A stretch of DNA of 64,000 bases from RPQJ01 sp963778185 (lineage in GTDB: Bacteria; Pseudomonadota; Gammaproteobacteria; Steroidobacterales; Steroidobacteraceae): NCBI GenBank assembly GCA_963778185.1, contig CAVZTF010000003.1:1922001-1986000 (forward strand), written 5' to 3'. Position numbers and translations under genes: made by a program. Shown piece by piece: positions 16,283-24,873 of this stretch (positions are counted from its first letter, which is position 1; every line of letters starts with the position of its first letter). Below the pieces are notes generated by a model. It did no database searches and was not told the origin of the DNA. It worked only from the letters and a program-made list of their open reading frames with translations.

Positions 16283-17699
16283 CCACCGGCAGGGTGGACG
16301 GCGTCGTCAGGAATCCGTTGATCGTGCTCAAGTCCTGCGGCGCCATCACGCCGGCGGCAGACTTGAGGCGCACGATGTTGACGAGGTAGTCGTAGCGGCT
16401 GCGCGCATAGTCGCGCTCGGCTTCAAAGAGGCGCCGCCTCGCATCGAGCACGTCCACCGTCGTTCGCGTGCCGACCTCGAATCCGGCCTCGGTGGCCTCG
16501 AGCGCGGTCTTGTTCGACTGGACGGCCTGCTTGAGCGCTGCGACGCGGGCCTTCTCGGCGATGACGCCGAGATAGGCGTCGCGCGTTTCGCGCTCGGCCG
16601 ACCGCAGCGCGCCCTCGAGCTTCTCGCGCGAGGCGCGGTGCAGGTACACCTGCTCGCGCACGCGGGAACGCGTGACGCCGCCGGTGAAGATCGGGATGGT
16701 GACCTGGATCCCGATCGTGTCCTCCTGCCGGTTCGAGTCGGCCGGGCCCTCCAGGCCGTTGTTGACCTGCGTGGCCGTCGCGTCGAATTCGCCGTACTGT
16801 GCGAAGAGGTCGACGCTGGGCAGGTACCCGGACTGCGCGATCTTCACGTTGCTTTTCGCGACGTCGACCCCGAGCCGCGACGCGATCACCGTGAGGTTCT
16901 GCTCGACGGCCTGGTCGACCCAGGCCTGTTCGTCGGCCGGCTGCGGCTGGTCGAGCGGCATCGTCTCGGCCGGCTTGACCAGGGTCTGATACGCCTCCCC
17001 GGTCAGTTCGCGCAGGTACTCGTGCGCGCTCGCGAGCGAGCGTTTTGCCGCGATCACGCCGGCAGTCGCGCTGTCGTGAGCCGCACGGGCTTCCTGAACG
17101 TCCGTGATGGCGATCAGGCCGACCTCGAAGCGCTTCTCCGCCTGCTCCAGCTGGCGATTGACCGCCTGCAGGGTCGCATCGGCCGCGGACAGGGTGTCGT
17201 CGGCCGCGAGCACGTCGAAATAGCGCGAGGCGACTCGTACCAGCAGGTCCTGCTGCGCGGACCGGTAATTGGCCTCGGCCACGGCGACCTCGGCGCTCGC
17301 GCGCTTCAGGGTCTGCCACTGGTCCCACCGAAAGATCGTCTGGGTGAGCTCGGCCTGGTATTGCCAGTAGTCGGAATCCGACGACTGGTTGTTGTTGACG
17401 ATGGCGATCACCGGCGGAGTGGCCGGGTTGTTGTCGTGGTCGACCGCCTGGTTGAAGACCGACTCGCTTTCATCGCTGTTGGTCGCGTACTGCCCGCTGA
17501 CGCCCAGCTGCGGGAACAGCAGGCCGCGCGCCTGCGGCTTGACCTCAAGCGCGGCAAGCCGGCGCGCGTCGGCCTCGCGGATGACCGGATCGTTCCTGAC
17601 CGCGGCCTGGTAGACCTCGAACAGGTTCTCGGCGCGGGACGCCTGTCCAATCAGCGCAAGGGCGACACCGCAGGCGAGAACGAAGGATTTCTTGTTCAT
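16266..17699 (-). CDS. tolC: TolC-type outer membrane efflux channel
   Basis: Outer membrane factor for type I secretion or RND/ABC efflux, 477 residues. A signal peptide (about residues 1-23, ending ASRA) is followed by ENLFEVYQAAVRNDP, the usual start of mature TolC proteins. Two OEP repeats with long coiled-coil helices are visible, for example FEVGLIAITDVQEARAA and FEVGTRTTVDVLDARRR, the paired repeat signature. The gene shares its 3' end with waaA and lies downstream of the isoaspartate methyltransferase gene on the same strand. Confidence 0.9.
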   Translation of the reverse strand: MNKKSFVLACGVALALIGQASRAENLFEVYQAAVRNDPVIREADARRLAALEVKPQARGLLFPQLGVSGQYATNSDESESVFNQAVDHDNNPATPPVIAIVNNNQSSDSDYWQYQAELTQTIFRWDQWQTLKRASAEVAVAEANYRSAQQDLLVRVASRYFDVLAADDTLSAADATLQAVNRQLEQAEKRFEVGLIAITDVQEARAAHDSATAGVIAAKRSLASAHEYLRELTGEAYQTLVKPAETMPLDQPQPADEQAWVDQAVEQNLTVIASRLGVDVAKSNVKIAQSGYLPSVDLFAQYGEFDATATQVNNGLEGPADSNRQEDTIGIQVTIPIFTGGVTRSRVREQVYLHRASREKLEGALRSAERETRDAYLGVIAEKARVAALKQAVQSNKTALEATEAGFEVGTRTTVDVLDARRRLFEAERDYARSRYDYLVNIVRLKSAAGVMAPQDLSTINGFLTTPSTLPVVRPRS

Positions 17700-17739
17700 G
17701 CAATCACCGACTGGCGGTCTCGCCGCCCCCCTGGGTCAA

Positions 17740-17754
17740 CTAGTGTTGTACTAG
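17740..17754 (-). promoter_or_regulatory. Palindrome in the tolC upstream region, possible operator
   Basis: CTAGT at 17740-17744 and ACTAG at 17750-17754 form a perfect inverted repeat with a GTTGT spacer, in an AT-richer patch of an otherwise very GC-rich intergenic region 41-55 bp upstream of tolC. A TATAGT on the minus strand nearby could be a -10 element. It is compatible with binding of a dimeric repressor; no cognate regulator is adjacent. Confidence 0.35.
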
Positions 17755-17805
17755 ACTATATCACCTGCCAAGCGACTGGCTAGCCCCCCCCGGCCACGGC
17801 TTGCC

Positions 17806-18459
17806 TCAAAACACGAAGCGGGGCGGCTCTGGCGCGTGGACCAGCGGGTCCATGGAGGTCTCGAACAGGCTTTCGCGCAGCCATTCCGCCGGGCCCGTCC
17901 GCGTGATGCGTCGCGCATCCATGACGGGGCCCTTTCCGACCACCGCGAAGAGCCGCCCACCGACGGCGAGGGCCCGTTCGAACCGCGCGTCATACTCCGG
18001 CAGCGAGCCCGTGAGCGCGATGACGTCGTAGGCGCCGTCGATGGCCAGGGTCATGGCGTCCATCGCCTCGACCGCGACGTTGTGCACCCCCGCGCGCTGC
18101 AGGCTTGCGCGGCCGGCCGCCACGAAATCCGGAAAGATATCGATCGAGCGGACGCTGCGCGAGAGTCCGCCCAGGCAGGCCGCGAAGAAGCCGCTGCCGG
18201 TTCCCACCTCCAGTACGTCGTCCTCGGGCTGGATCTCGAGCGCCTGCAGGATGCGTCCCTCGAGCTTCGGCGGCAGCATGGACTGCCCGTGTCCGAGCGG
18301 CACGCTCAGGTCGGCGAACGCGAGTTCCCGGTACGCAGGCGGTGCAAACTCCTCGCGCGGCACGCGTTGCATGACCTCCAGCACGCGCAGGTCGAGCACC
18401 TCCCAGGCGCGAACCTGCTGTTCGACCATCTGGCGGCGGGCGGCGGCAACGTCGATCAT
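17806..18459 (-). CDS. Protein-L-isoaspartate O-methyltransferase family protein
   Basis: SAM-dependent methyltransferase of 217 residues related to Pcm, which repairs isoaspartyl residues. The N-terminal MVEQQVRAWEVLDLRVLEVMQRVPREEFAP and VPLGHGQSMLPPKLEGRILQAL are family blocks. SAM motif I is EVGTGSGFFAA (residues 84-94). Members of this subgroup often lie directly upstream of tolC, as here. Repair activity itself is inferred; the canonical PCMT motif is slightly divergent. Confidence 0.8.
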   Translation of the reverse strand: MIDVAAARRQMVEQQVRAWEVLDLRVLEVMQRVPREEFAPPAYRELAFADLSVPLGHGQSMLPPKLEGRILQALEIQPEDDVLEVGTGSGFFAACLGGLSRSVRSIDIFPDFVAAGRASLQRAGVHNVAVEAMDAMTLAIDGAYDVIALTGSLPEYDARFERALAVGGRLFAVVGKGPVMDARRITRTGPAEWLRESLFETSMDPLVHAPEPPRFVF

Positions 18460-18615
18460 GGCAATGAATCCCTGGGCGACAAGCCCGGTCCGGAACGTGA
18501 TTATGGTGAATCCAGCGGGTACGCGCGACCCGTTCCGCTATGCTCTGGAAACACCGAGGCGCGACAACAAAATATCAGGGGAAAGTGTGCCCGGTGCCCC
18601 TGCAAGCCCGAGGAC

Positions 18616-20922
18616 ATGGCCAGTCCGGACATTGACATGCTGATTGCCGCCCTGGTTGCCCTTGGGCTGCTGGTCGTGCTGCTGGGAGCACTGCTGATCC
18701 GTCGCGTGCGCGAGGCGCGGCAGGTCCGTGAGGTCGGCGAGCGGATGGCGGCCGTGGCGCAGACCGGCGACCTCGGCGAGCGGCTCGCTCCGCATGCGCA
18801 CGAAGGCCGCGCCGGGGACCTTGCGGAGAGTGCCGACCGACTCATCTCGAGGCTGCAGTCCGACAGCGCGGTGAGGGCCGAACGCGAATTCGTCTACCGC
18901 CGGATCACCGAGGCCATGCACGAGGCCATCGTGGTCGACCGCGACGGTATCCAGCTGGCCAACGCGCGCTTCGCGGAACTCTGCGGCGCCACGAGCCCGT
19001 CGCTGCTCATCGGGCGCCAGTTGACCGATCTCGTGCATCCGGACTTTGCGGAGCTGCTGCGTGAGCACCTCGAGCGACATCGCGCCGGGCGGCCGGCGCC
19101 GGATCGCCTGGAGGCCGAGTTGCTGTCCGTCGATGGGCGAGCCCTGCGCCTCGAGTTCAGCTTCTCGCGCATTGCGTTCGAAGGCCAGCCCGCCCTGCTC
19201 GTGTCGGCGGTGGAAATGAGTGCGCGCGCCGAAGCCACGGCGGCGACTCGCGGTCACGCCACCGCCTGGGAGGCTCTCGATGCCCTCGGCGAGGGCGTGC
19301 TCACCACCGACGTCGAGGGGCGCATCGTCTACGTCAACCAGGCGGGCGAGCAATTGATCGGCAAGCCCGCGACGGACACGCTCGGGCACACGCTGTCCGA
19401 GGTGATCCACCTCGCGGAGGAAGGCGATCGCAAGGCCCTGGGCGATCCCGTGCGGCAGTGCCTGACCACCGGAACGCGCGTGCACCTCGGTCGCCGCGGC
19501 ATGCTGGTCTCGAACAATGGCGGCGGCGAGCGCTCGATCGAACTCACCGTCTCGCCGCTCAGGGACTCCTCGGGCGAGGTCTCCGGCACGGTCATCGCCC
19601 TCAGGGACGTGAGCGACCTGCGTGGCCTGACGCGCCAGATGTCCTACCAGGCGAGCCACGACGCGCTCACGGGTCTGGTCAACCGGCGCGAATTCGAACA
19701 GCGCCTGCAGGACGCGCTGGAATCGGCGCACGCCGGCGGCCAGCGCCACGTGCTGTGTTACCTCGACCTCGATCGCTTCAAGGCCGTCAACGACGAGTGC
19801 GGCCACACGGCGGGCGACAGCATGCTGCGCGAGGTCGCCGCGCTCATCAAGGACGCGGTCCGCGACTCCGACACGGTCGGGCGCATCGGCGGGGACGAGT
19901 TCGGCATCCTGCTGATCGGCTGCCCGCTCGAGAAGGCGCGCCAGATCGCCGACGACGTGGTGCGCGCCGTGGCGGACTACCGCTTCGTCTGGAAGGACAA
20001 GATCTTCAGCATCGGCGTGAGCGTAGGCCTCGTCGAGGTCTCGCGCGAGAGCGGCTCGATCGAGGACCTCATCGGCGCCGCGGATTCGGCCTGCTACGTG
20101 GCGAAGAAGCAGGGCGGCCACGTGCACGTCTACTCTGCGCGCGACGAGGCGGCCGCGCGGCAGCGTGGCGAGATCCACTGGTTGCGGCTGTTGCAGGCGG
20201 CGCTCAAAAACGGCGGATTCGAGCTGCACGCGCAGCCGATCGTCGCGGTGGACAGCCAGAGAAGCACGGGCCCGGGCCTCGAAGTGCTGCTGCGGCTCAA
20301 GGACGACGACGGCACGACCATTGCGCCGAGTGAGTTCATGGTCGCGGCGGAGCGCTACCGCCTGATGCCGCACGTGGACCGCTGGGTCGTGCAGACCGCG
20401 CTTGCGGCGCTCGGCCGCGGAGCCGTGCGACTGCCGTCCGGGCGCAGCCTCTGCATCAACCTGTCGGGCCAGACGCTCGGCGACGCGGCGTTCCTCGAGT
20501 TCGTCGTGGACTGCCTCGACCGCACCGGCGTCGCGCCGGACCGCGTCTGCTTCGAGGTGACGGAGAACTCGGTCATCACCAACATCGAGCACGCGCGTCG
20601 CTTCATCGGCGTGCTGCACGGCATGGGCTGCAGCTTCGCGCTGGACGACTTCGGCCGTGGCCTGAGCTCCTTCGCGAACCTGAAGAATTTGTCGCTCGAC
20701 TACCTCAAGATCGACGGCTACTTCATCCGCAACCTCGCCTCGGACAACGTCAACCAGGCGATGGTCACGGCCATGATCAAGCTCGCACGCTCGCTCAATT
20801 TCCAGGTCATCGCCGAGCAGGTCGAGGACATGGGCGCGCTCGACATGGCGCGCCGCATGGGCGTCGACTTCGTGCAGGGCTTCCAGGTCGGCCGGCCCCA
20901 GCCGCTCGCGCTCGCCGGCTGA
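18616..20922 (+). CDS. PAS-PAS-GGDEF-EAL cyclic-di-GMP signalling protein
   Basis: A 768-residue protein: one N-terminal membrane helix (about residues 4-30), two PAS-like sensor regions (about 95-205 and 215-335), a GGDEF domain (GGDEF intact at 425-429, with the product-binding RxxD at 416-419) and an EAL domain. The EAL motif reads EVL at 556-558, and further phosphodiesterase residues appear intact (FEVTEN, LDDFGRG, LKIDG, AEQVED, QGFQVGRP). Both synthesis and degradation of c-di-GMP are therefore possible; which dominates is unknown. ATG 18616 begins just before the membrane segment. Confidence 0.9.
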   Translation: MASPDIDMLIAALVALGLLVVLLGALLIRRVREARQVREVGERMAAVAQTGDLGERLAPHAHEGRAGDLAESADRLISRLQSDSAVRAEREFVYRRITEAMHEAIVVDRDGIQLANARFAELCGATSPSLLIGRQLTDLVHPDFAELLREHLERHRAGRPAPDRLEAELLSVDGRALRLEFSFSRIAFEGQPALLVSAVEMSARAEATAATRGHATAWEALDALGEGVLTTDVEGRIVYVNQAGEQLIGKPATDTLGHTLSEVIHLAEEGDRKALGDPVRQCLTTGTRVHLGRRGMLVSNNGGGERSIELTVSPLRDSSGEVSGTVIALRDVSDLRGLTRQMSYQASHDALTGLVNRREFEQRLQDALESAHAGGQRHVLCYLDLDRFKAVNDECGHTAGDSMLREVAALIKDAVRDSDTVGRIGGDEFGILLIGCPLEKARQIADDVVRAVADYRFVWKDKIFSIGVSVGLVEVSRESGSIEDLIGAADSACYVAKKQGGHVHVYSARDEAAARQRGEIHWLRLLQAALKNGGFELHAQPIVAVDSQRSTGPGLEVLLRLKDDDGTTIAPSEFMVAAERYRLMPHVDRWVVQTALAALGRGAVRLPSGRSLCINLSGQTLGDAAFLEFVVDCLDRTGVAPDRVCFEVTENSVITNIEHARRFIGVLHGMGCSFALDDFGRGLSSFANLKNLSLDYLKIDGYFIRNLASDNVNQAMVTAMIKLARSLNFQVIAEQVEDMGALDMARRMGVDFVQGFQVGRPQPLALAG

Positions 20923-20940
20923 TGCCGCTATCGTGGCGGC

Positions 20941-21750
20941 GTGATCACGCTCGCCGGTCTGTACGTCTACCCGGTCAAGTCCTGCCGCGGCATCGCGCTT
21001 GACGCGGCCCTGCTCGCCGGGACCGGTCTCGAGCACGACCGCGAGTGGATGATCGTCACGCCCGAGGGGCGCTTCCTCACGCAGCGCGAGCTGCCGCGGC
21101 TCGCGTTGATCGGCACGCGGCTCGAGCCGCAGGCGCTGGGGCTCTGCGCTCCGGATGCCAGGCCGCTCGAAGTGCCGTTCGGCGACACGGGTCGGCCGGC
21201 CGAGGTGGTGGTGTGGCGTGACCGCTGCGCGGCCCGCGACGCCGGCGATGCGGCCGCGCGATGGCTCGGCGACGTGCTCGGCCGCGCGGTTCGCCTCGTG
21301 CGTTTCGACGCGGCGCATCGCCGGCAGAGCGATCCCGCCTGGACCGGCGACGCCCGGGCCTATACGCAATTCTCCGACGGCTACGCGATGCTGGCGATCT
21401 CGATGGCCTCGCTGGGCGACCTGAATTCCCGCCTTGCCAAGCCACTGCCGATGAACCGCTTCCGGCCGAACCTGGTGCTGGACGGGTTGCCACCCTACGG
21501 GGAAGACGCTCTCGGCGAATTCCTGGTCGGCGATGACGTGCGTCTCAGGGCAGTCAAGCCCTGCACGCGCTGCGCGATAACGACGACCGACCAGGCCACC
21601 GGGACGGTGGACGGCGTGGAGCCGCTGCAGACCTTGAAGACCTATCGCTGGAATCCGGGCCTGCGCGGCGTGGCGTTCGGGCAGAACGTGATCGTGCTCG
21701 CTGGCGCCGGCAGGACGCTCGCCGCCGGCATGGAGATCCGCTCCGCCTGA
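20941..21750 (+). CDS. MOSC domain protein, YcbX-like
   Basis: A 269-residue protein with the N-terminal MOSC beta-barrel domain (LYVYPVKSCRGIALDAA) and a C-terminal MOSC domain holding FRPNLVLDG and the conserved Cys region KPCTRCAITTTDQATG. MOSC proteins bind molybdenum cofactor; YcbX-type proteins reduce N-hydroxylated compounds with a partner. The C-terminal ferredoxin domain of E. coli YcbX is absent. It begins with GTG, 18 bp after the GGDEF-EAL gene. The Moco genes at 46-52 kb could supply its cofactor. Confidence 0.85.
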   Translation: MITLAGLYVYPVKSCRGIALDAALLAGTGLEHDREWMIVTPEGRFLTQRELPRLALIGTRLEPQALGLCAPDARPLEVPFGDTGRPAEVVVWRDRCAARDAGDAAARWLGDVLGRAVRLVRFDAAHRRQSDPAWTGDARAYTQFSDGYAMLAISMASLGDLNSRLAKPLPMNRFRPNLVLDGLPPYGEDALGEFLVGDDVRLRAVKPCTRCAITTTDQATGTVDGVEPLQTLKTYRWNPGLRGVAFGQNVIVLAGAGRTLAAGMEIRSA

Positions 21751-21760
21751 GCCAGTCGGA

Positions 21761-22228
21761 CTAGAGCCAGCGGCGAACCGCTCCCCGGTAGGCGCGGTAG
21801 TCGTCCCCGAACCTCGCCTCGAGCGCCCGCTCCTCGGGAGCGACCTGGAAGCGGTCGAGGTACAGGAAAAGCAGTAGCGGCCCGCCCAGCAGGGCCGGCG
21901 CGTGGGCGAGATGCAGGCCCCATGCGACCAGACACGCCAGGATTCCGACATACATCGGATTGCGCGAGTAACGGTAGATGCCGTGAGTCACCAGCGCCGA
22001 CGTCCCGTCAGGTCGTGTCGGATTCACCGTGGTGCCGGCGTGCCGGAATGAGCCCACGCAGACCAGGCAGATCGCCAATCCCGCGAGTGCGAGGGCCGCC
22101 GCGAGCTCGCGTGCAAATGGCCATGCGAAGGAAAACTGCGGCCAGGACCGCGCGGCCCCCCACATCAAGGCCGCCAGCACGAGCGTGAGCGCGAGTGGCG
22201 GGACCTTCGGTGACGGGTTGCCGCTCAA
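21761..22228 (-). CDS. Isoprenylcysteine carboxyl methyltransferase (ICMT/PEMT-like) family protein
   Basis: A 155-residue polytopic membrane methyltransferase. The C-terminal block LVTHGIYRYSRNPMYVG followed by PEERALEARFGDDYRAYRGAVRRWL is the SAM-binding signature of this family. The substrate in bacteria is generally unknown. The start is a TTG at 22228 that overlaps the slyX stop, indicating translational coupling; the next in-frame ATG would remove the first helix. Confidence 0.8.
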   Translation of the reverse strand: MSGNPSPKVPPLALTLVLAALMWGAARSWPQFSFAWPFARELAAALALAGLAICLVCVGSFRHAGTTVNPTRPDGTSALVTHGIYRYSRNPMYVGILACLVAWGLHLAHAPALLGGPLLLFLYLDRFQVAPEERALEARFGDDYRAYRGAVRRWL

Positions 22229-22449
22229 TAGTGCGGCGGTCTCTCGACCGCGGTCGTGTCGGCCGTCCGGCCCTCGATGTCCTCGAGCTGCAGGCGCAGG
22301 TTGCGATTGGTCTCGAGCGCGGATTCAAGCTGCTGTTGCTGCCGGTACACCACGTCGCTCAGTTCCTGCATCGCGCGCTCCAGGTGGGCGAGCTTGATCT
22401 CCACCGTTTCGAGGCGGGCCGTTTCGTCCGTCGTGATCGGGTCGGCCAT
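22225..22449 (-). CDS. slyX: SlyX family protein
   Basis: A 74-residue protein, mostly coiled coil (LETVEIKLAHLERAMQELSD and the Gln-rich RQQQQLESAL), ending in the characteristic PPHY. SlyX proteins are common in gammaproteobacteria and have no established biochemical role. It is 7 bp downstream of the ogt stop and overlaps the start of the ICMT-like gene, within a leftward operon. Confidence 0.85.
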   Translation of the reverse strand: MADPITTDETARLETVEIKLAHLERAMQELSDVVYRQQQQLESALETNRNLRLQLEDIEGRTADTTAVERPPHY

Positions 22450-22456
22450 GTTGCGT

Positions 22457-23002
22457 TCAATCCAGGGGCAGGGGCAGGGTGCGATTCGGGCTCGCGCCTT
22501 CGATTACCAGCAGGCGCAGCTTCGTCGCCGTGCCGCCGCCTGCCGAGAAGCCACCGGCCTTGCCTCCCGCGGCCACGACACGGTGGCAGGGCACGACGAT
22601 GGGGAACGGATTGCGGCCGAGCGCCTGCCCGACGGCACGTGCAGCATCCGGGGTGCCGATGCGCGCGGCGAGTTCGCCATACGTAACGGTCTCGCCAGGT
22701 GCGATCGCGCGCGCGGCCTCGTAGACGTTGCGGTCGAAGTCCGGTACGTCGCGCATGTCGAGCGCAGCGGCCGTCAACTCACGCGTTTCGCCGCCCAGCA
22801 GCGCCACGATGTCCTGCATGACCCGTTGTATCTCCGCTGGCGGCGCCTCGGGACCCGCGCCTGGAAATCGATGCATCAGTCGGGCACGAGTCGCGGCCGG
22901 CGGCCGCTCGGGCAACTGGATCCCCACGATGCCGCAGGGGCCCCAGGCGATGCCGCAGCGCCCGATGGCCGTATCGAAGAGCGTGAATCCTTGCGCGGGC
23001 AT
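22457..23002 (-). CDS. ogt: Methylated-DNA--[protein]-cysteine S-methyltransferase
   Basis: Suicidal DNA repair enzyme that takes the alkyl group from O6-alkylguanine onto its active-site cysteine. The PCHRVV motif puts that cysteine at residue 139, and the helix-turn-helix segment TYGELAARIGTPDAARAVGQALGRNP precedes it. The 181-residue length fits the Ogt type without an Ada domain. It lies 3 bp downstream of a 3-methyladenine glycosylase-like gene, making a small alkylation-repair operon. Confidence 0.92.
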   Translation of the reverse strand: MPAQGFTLFDTAIGRCGIAWGPCGIVGIQLPERPPAATRARLMHRFPGAGPEAPPAEIQRVMQDIVALLGGETRELTAAALDMRDVPDFDRNVYEAARAIAPGETVTYGELAARIGTPDAARAVGQALGRNPFPIVVPCHRVVAAGGKAGGFSAGGGTATKLRLLVIEGASPNRTLPLPLD

Positions 23003-23005
23003 CGA

Positions 23006-23656
23006 TCACCGGGCGGAAGCGTACTGTCCGCGGGAGGCGAGATAGTGCGCCCAGAGGATGCGTGCGGCAACCGAGCGCCAGGGCCGCCAGCGCGCGGCGA
23101 ACGCCTGCTGCTCGTCCCTTGATGGCAGCGAGGACAGACGCTTCACCTCGCGCAGGCCGACGGCGAGCGCCAGGTCGCCTTGCGGCCAGACATCCGGCCG
23201 CCGCAGCGCCATGAGGTAATAGATGTCCACGCTCCACGGCCCGATGCCATGCAGGGCAAGCAGGGCCCGGCGGCCTGCCTGGTCGTCCGCACGCGCTATG
23301 GCCGCCAGGTCCACCCGTCCGCAGAGCAGGGCATCGGCCAGTCCCTGGCAGTAGGCGGACTTCTGGCGCGTGAACCCGAGTCCGCGCAGGCCGTCCACGC
23401 CGAGTCGAGCGATCGCTTCCGGTGTCACGTTGCCTGCACGGCGGCGCAGGCGCGCGTACATCGTGCGCGCCGCAGCAAGCGAAACCTGTTGCTCGAGGAC
23501 GATGCGAACCAGGGCCGCGAACCCCGGTCGACGCCCCCACAAGGGAGGCACGCCGAGCCGGTCGACGACGGCAGCGAGGTCCGCGTCGCGACCGCACAGC
23601 GCGTCCACGCCGGCGCGCAACGTAGCCGCGTTCAGCTGGCGGGGGAGGTTTCGCAT
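23006..23656 (-). CDS. HhH-GPD DNA glycosylase (AlkA-like 3-methyladenine DNA glycosylase)
   Basis: Base-excision repair glycosylase of 216 residues lacking the N-terminal domain of E. coli AlkA. The helix-hairpin-helix LHGIGPW is at residues 135-141 and the catalytic aspartate is D161 in PQGDLAL. IVLEQQVSLAAARTMYARL is another conserved block. Its neighbour ogt repairs a different alkylation product, so joint function in alkylation damage is likely. Its start overlaps the end of a small upstream gene by 25 bp. Confidence 0.85.
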   Translation of the reverse strand: MRNLPRQLNAATLRAGVDALCGRDADLAAVVDRLGVPPLWGRRPGFAALVRIVLEQQVSLAAARTMYARLRRRAGNVTPEAIARLGVDGLRGLGFTRQKSAYCQGLADALLCGRVDLAAIARADDQAGRRALLALHGIGPWSVDIYYLMALRRPDVWPQGDLALAVGLREVKRLSSLPSRDEQQAFAARWRPWRSVAARILWAHYLASRGQYASAR

Positions 23657-23820
23657 GGCGCTGCGGTCGCAGCCGGCGATTTCTCGCAGCCCTCGGCGAC
23701 CTCGAGCGCGCCCTCGTGGCAGAGACCTTGCATGCGCGCATCCAGGTACGCGCGCGCGGCGGCCGGCGACAGGTGCGCCGGGGCGTCTTCGAGGTCGGCC
23801 GCGTCCGTCAGGTCGCTCAC
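23632..23820 (-). CDS. Small hypothetical protein upstream of the DNA glycosylase
   Basis: A 62-residue product if the GTG at 23820 is used. The centre (HLSPAAARAYLDARMQGLCHEGALEVA) looks like a conserved helical pair rather than random translation, and the end overlaps the glycosylase start, suggesting coupling. No ATG is available in the conserved part and no strong ribosome binding site is seen, so start and even reality are uncertain. Function unknown. Confidence 0.45.
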   Translation of the reverse strand: MSDLTDAADLEDAPAHLSPAAARAYLDARMQGLCHEGALEVAEGCEKSPAATAAPCETSPAS

Positions 23821-23830
23821 CTCGACGAGT

Positions 23831-24763
23831 CTACGGAAGAGCGGGGTCCGCTGGCGAGAGGTCCCAGTCAGGCGTGCATGCGAAGCGCTCGGCCAGGAAG
23901 TCCACGAATGCCCGCACCTTGGCCGACAGGTGTCGGCGGCTGGGATAGACAGCGGCGATGGGCATGCGCGGCAGTTCGAAGCCGGGCAGCAGACGCACGA
24001 GGCGGCCCGCACGCACTTCGGGCGCGACGATGAAATCCGGCTCGATCACGACGCCGAGGCCGAGAACCGCGAGCTCGGCGAGCATGCGGCCATTGTTCGC
24101 GCGATGTTGCGGCGTGATCCGTACCGTGTGCATCCCGTTGTCGCTGGACTCGAAGGTCCAGGTGTTGGGCACGGGTACCAGTGTGTACGTCAGGCACTCG
24201 AGTCGGGCAAGGTCCTCGGGCCGCTCGGGCGCGCCGCCGCTGCGGACGAGGTACGCGGGGGACGCGCAACACACCGCGCGCGTCCAGCCCAGGCGGCGTG
24301 AAACCAGGCCCGGCTGGCCGATCGTGCCGATGCGCACGGCGAGGTCATGGCCCTCGTCGACGAGGTCCAGCGCGCGGTCGGACAGGTCGAGGTCGAACTG
24401 CAGTTGCGGGTGGCGCGCGGAAAATTCGGCGATCGCGGGTGCAAGGTAGCGCACGCCGAAGGTCACCGCGCAGGTCAGCTTCAGACTGCCTCTCGGCACG
24501 ACGGTGGCTGCGCGCACCGAGGACTCGGCCTCGTCGAGGTCGGCCAGCAGTTGCACGCTGCGCTCGTAAAAGGCCTGTCCGGCCTCGGTCAGGGAGAGCC
24601 TGCGCGTGGTGCGGTTGAGCAGGCGAGCGTCGAGGTGTGCCTCGAGGTCCGCGACCTGCCGCGACACCGCGGACGTGGACACTCCAAGTCGGTCGGCAGC
24701 CCGGGCGAAACTGCCGAGTTCGACGACCTTGGCGAACAGTTGGATAGCGCGAAAGCGATCCAC
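23831..24763 (-). CDS. LysR-family transcriptional regulator
   Basis: A 310-residue LTTR. The N-terminal winged helix (LFAKVVELGSFARAADRLGVSTSAVSRQVADLEAHLDARLLNRTTRRLSLTEAG in outline, residues 9-65) is typical, followed by the effector domain. It diverges from the glutathione S-transferase gene, with a 10-bp inverted repeat in the 110-bp space between them, so it probably regulates the GST-dioxygenase pair and itself. The inducer is unknown. Confidence 0.88.
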   Translation of the reverse strand: MDRFRAIQLFAKVVELGSFARAADRLGVSTSAVSRQVADLEAHLDARLLNRTTRRLSLTEAGQAFYERSVQLLADLDEAESSVRAATVVPRGSLKLTCAVTFGVRYLAPAIAEFSARHPQLQFDLDLSDRALDLVDEGHDLAVRIGTIGQPGLVSRRLGWTRAVCCASPAYLVRSGGAPERPEDLARLECLTYTLVPVPNTWTFESSDNGMHTVRITPQHRANNGRMLAELAVLGLGVVIEPDFIVAPEVRAGRLVRLLPGFELPRMPIAAVYPSRRHLSAKVRAFVDFLAERFACTPDWDLSPADPALP

Positions 24764-24782
24764 GCGAAGATTATTGCATAAA

Positions 24783-24820
24783 TAGGGATAAAGAATCCTA
24801 CGTTAGCCAGTTTATCCCTA
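24783..24820. promoter_or_regulatory. Inverted repeat in the LysR/GST divergent region, probable operator
   Basis: TAGGGATAAA at 24783-24792 and TTTATCCCTA at 24811-24820 are exact reverse complements, 18 bp apart. This AT-rich element sits midway between divergent starts at 24763 and 24874. LysR regulators typically bind such dyads. Direct evidence is the sequence symmetry only. Confidence 0.55.
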
Positions 24821-24873
24821 GGAACAGGATTGGCAACATAGGTCGAAGTCAAACCAACCAGGAGATCGAATAC

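Noticed and set aside
18538..21951. Very long open frames on the strand opposite real genes, such as this one and others over 4309-6762 and 58491-61613
   Set aside because: They are by-products of high GC and third-position bias: compositions are Arg/Ala/His-rich and low in hydrophobic pattern, and the opposite strand carries clear gene families.
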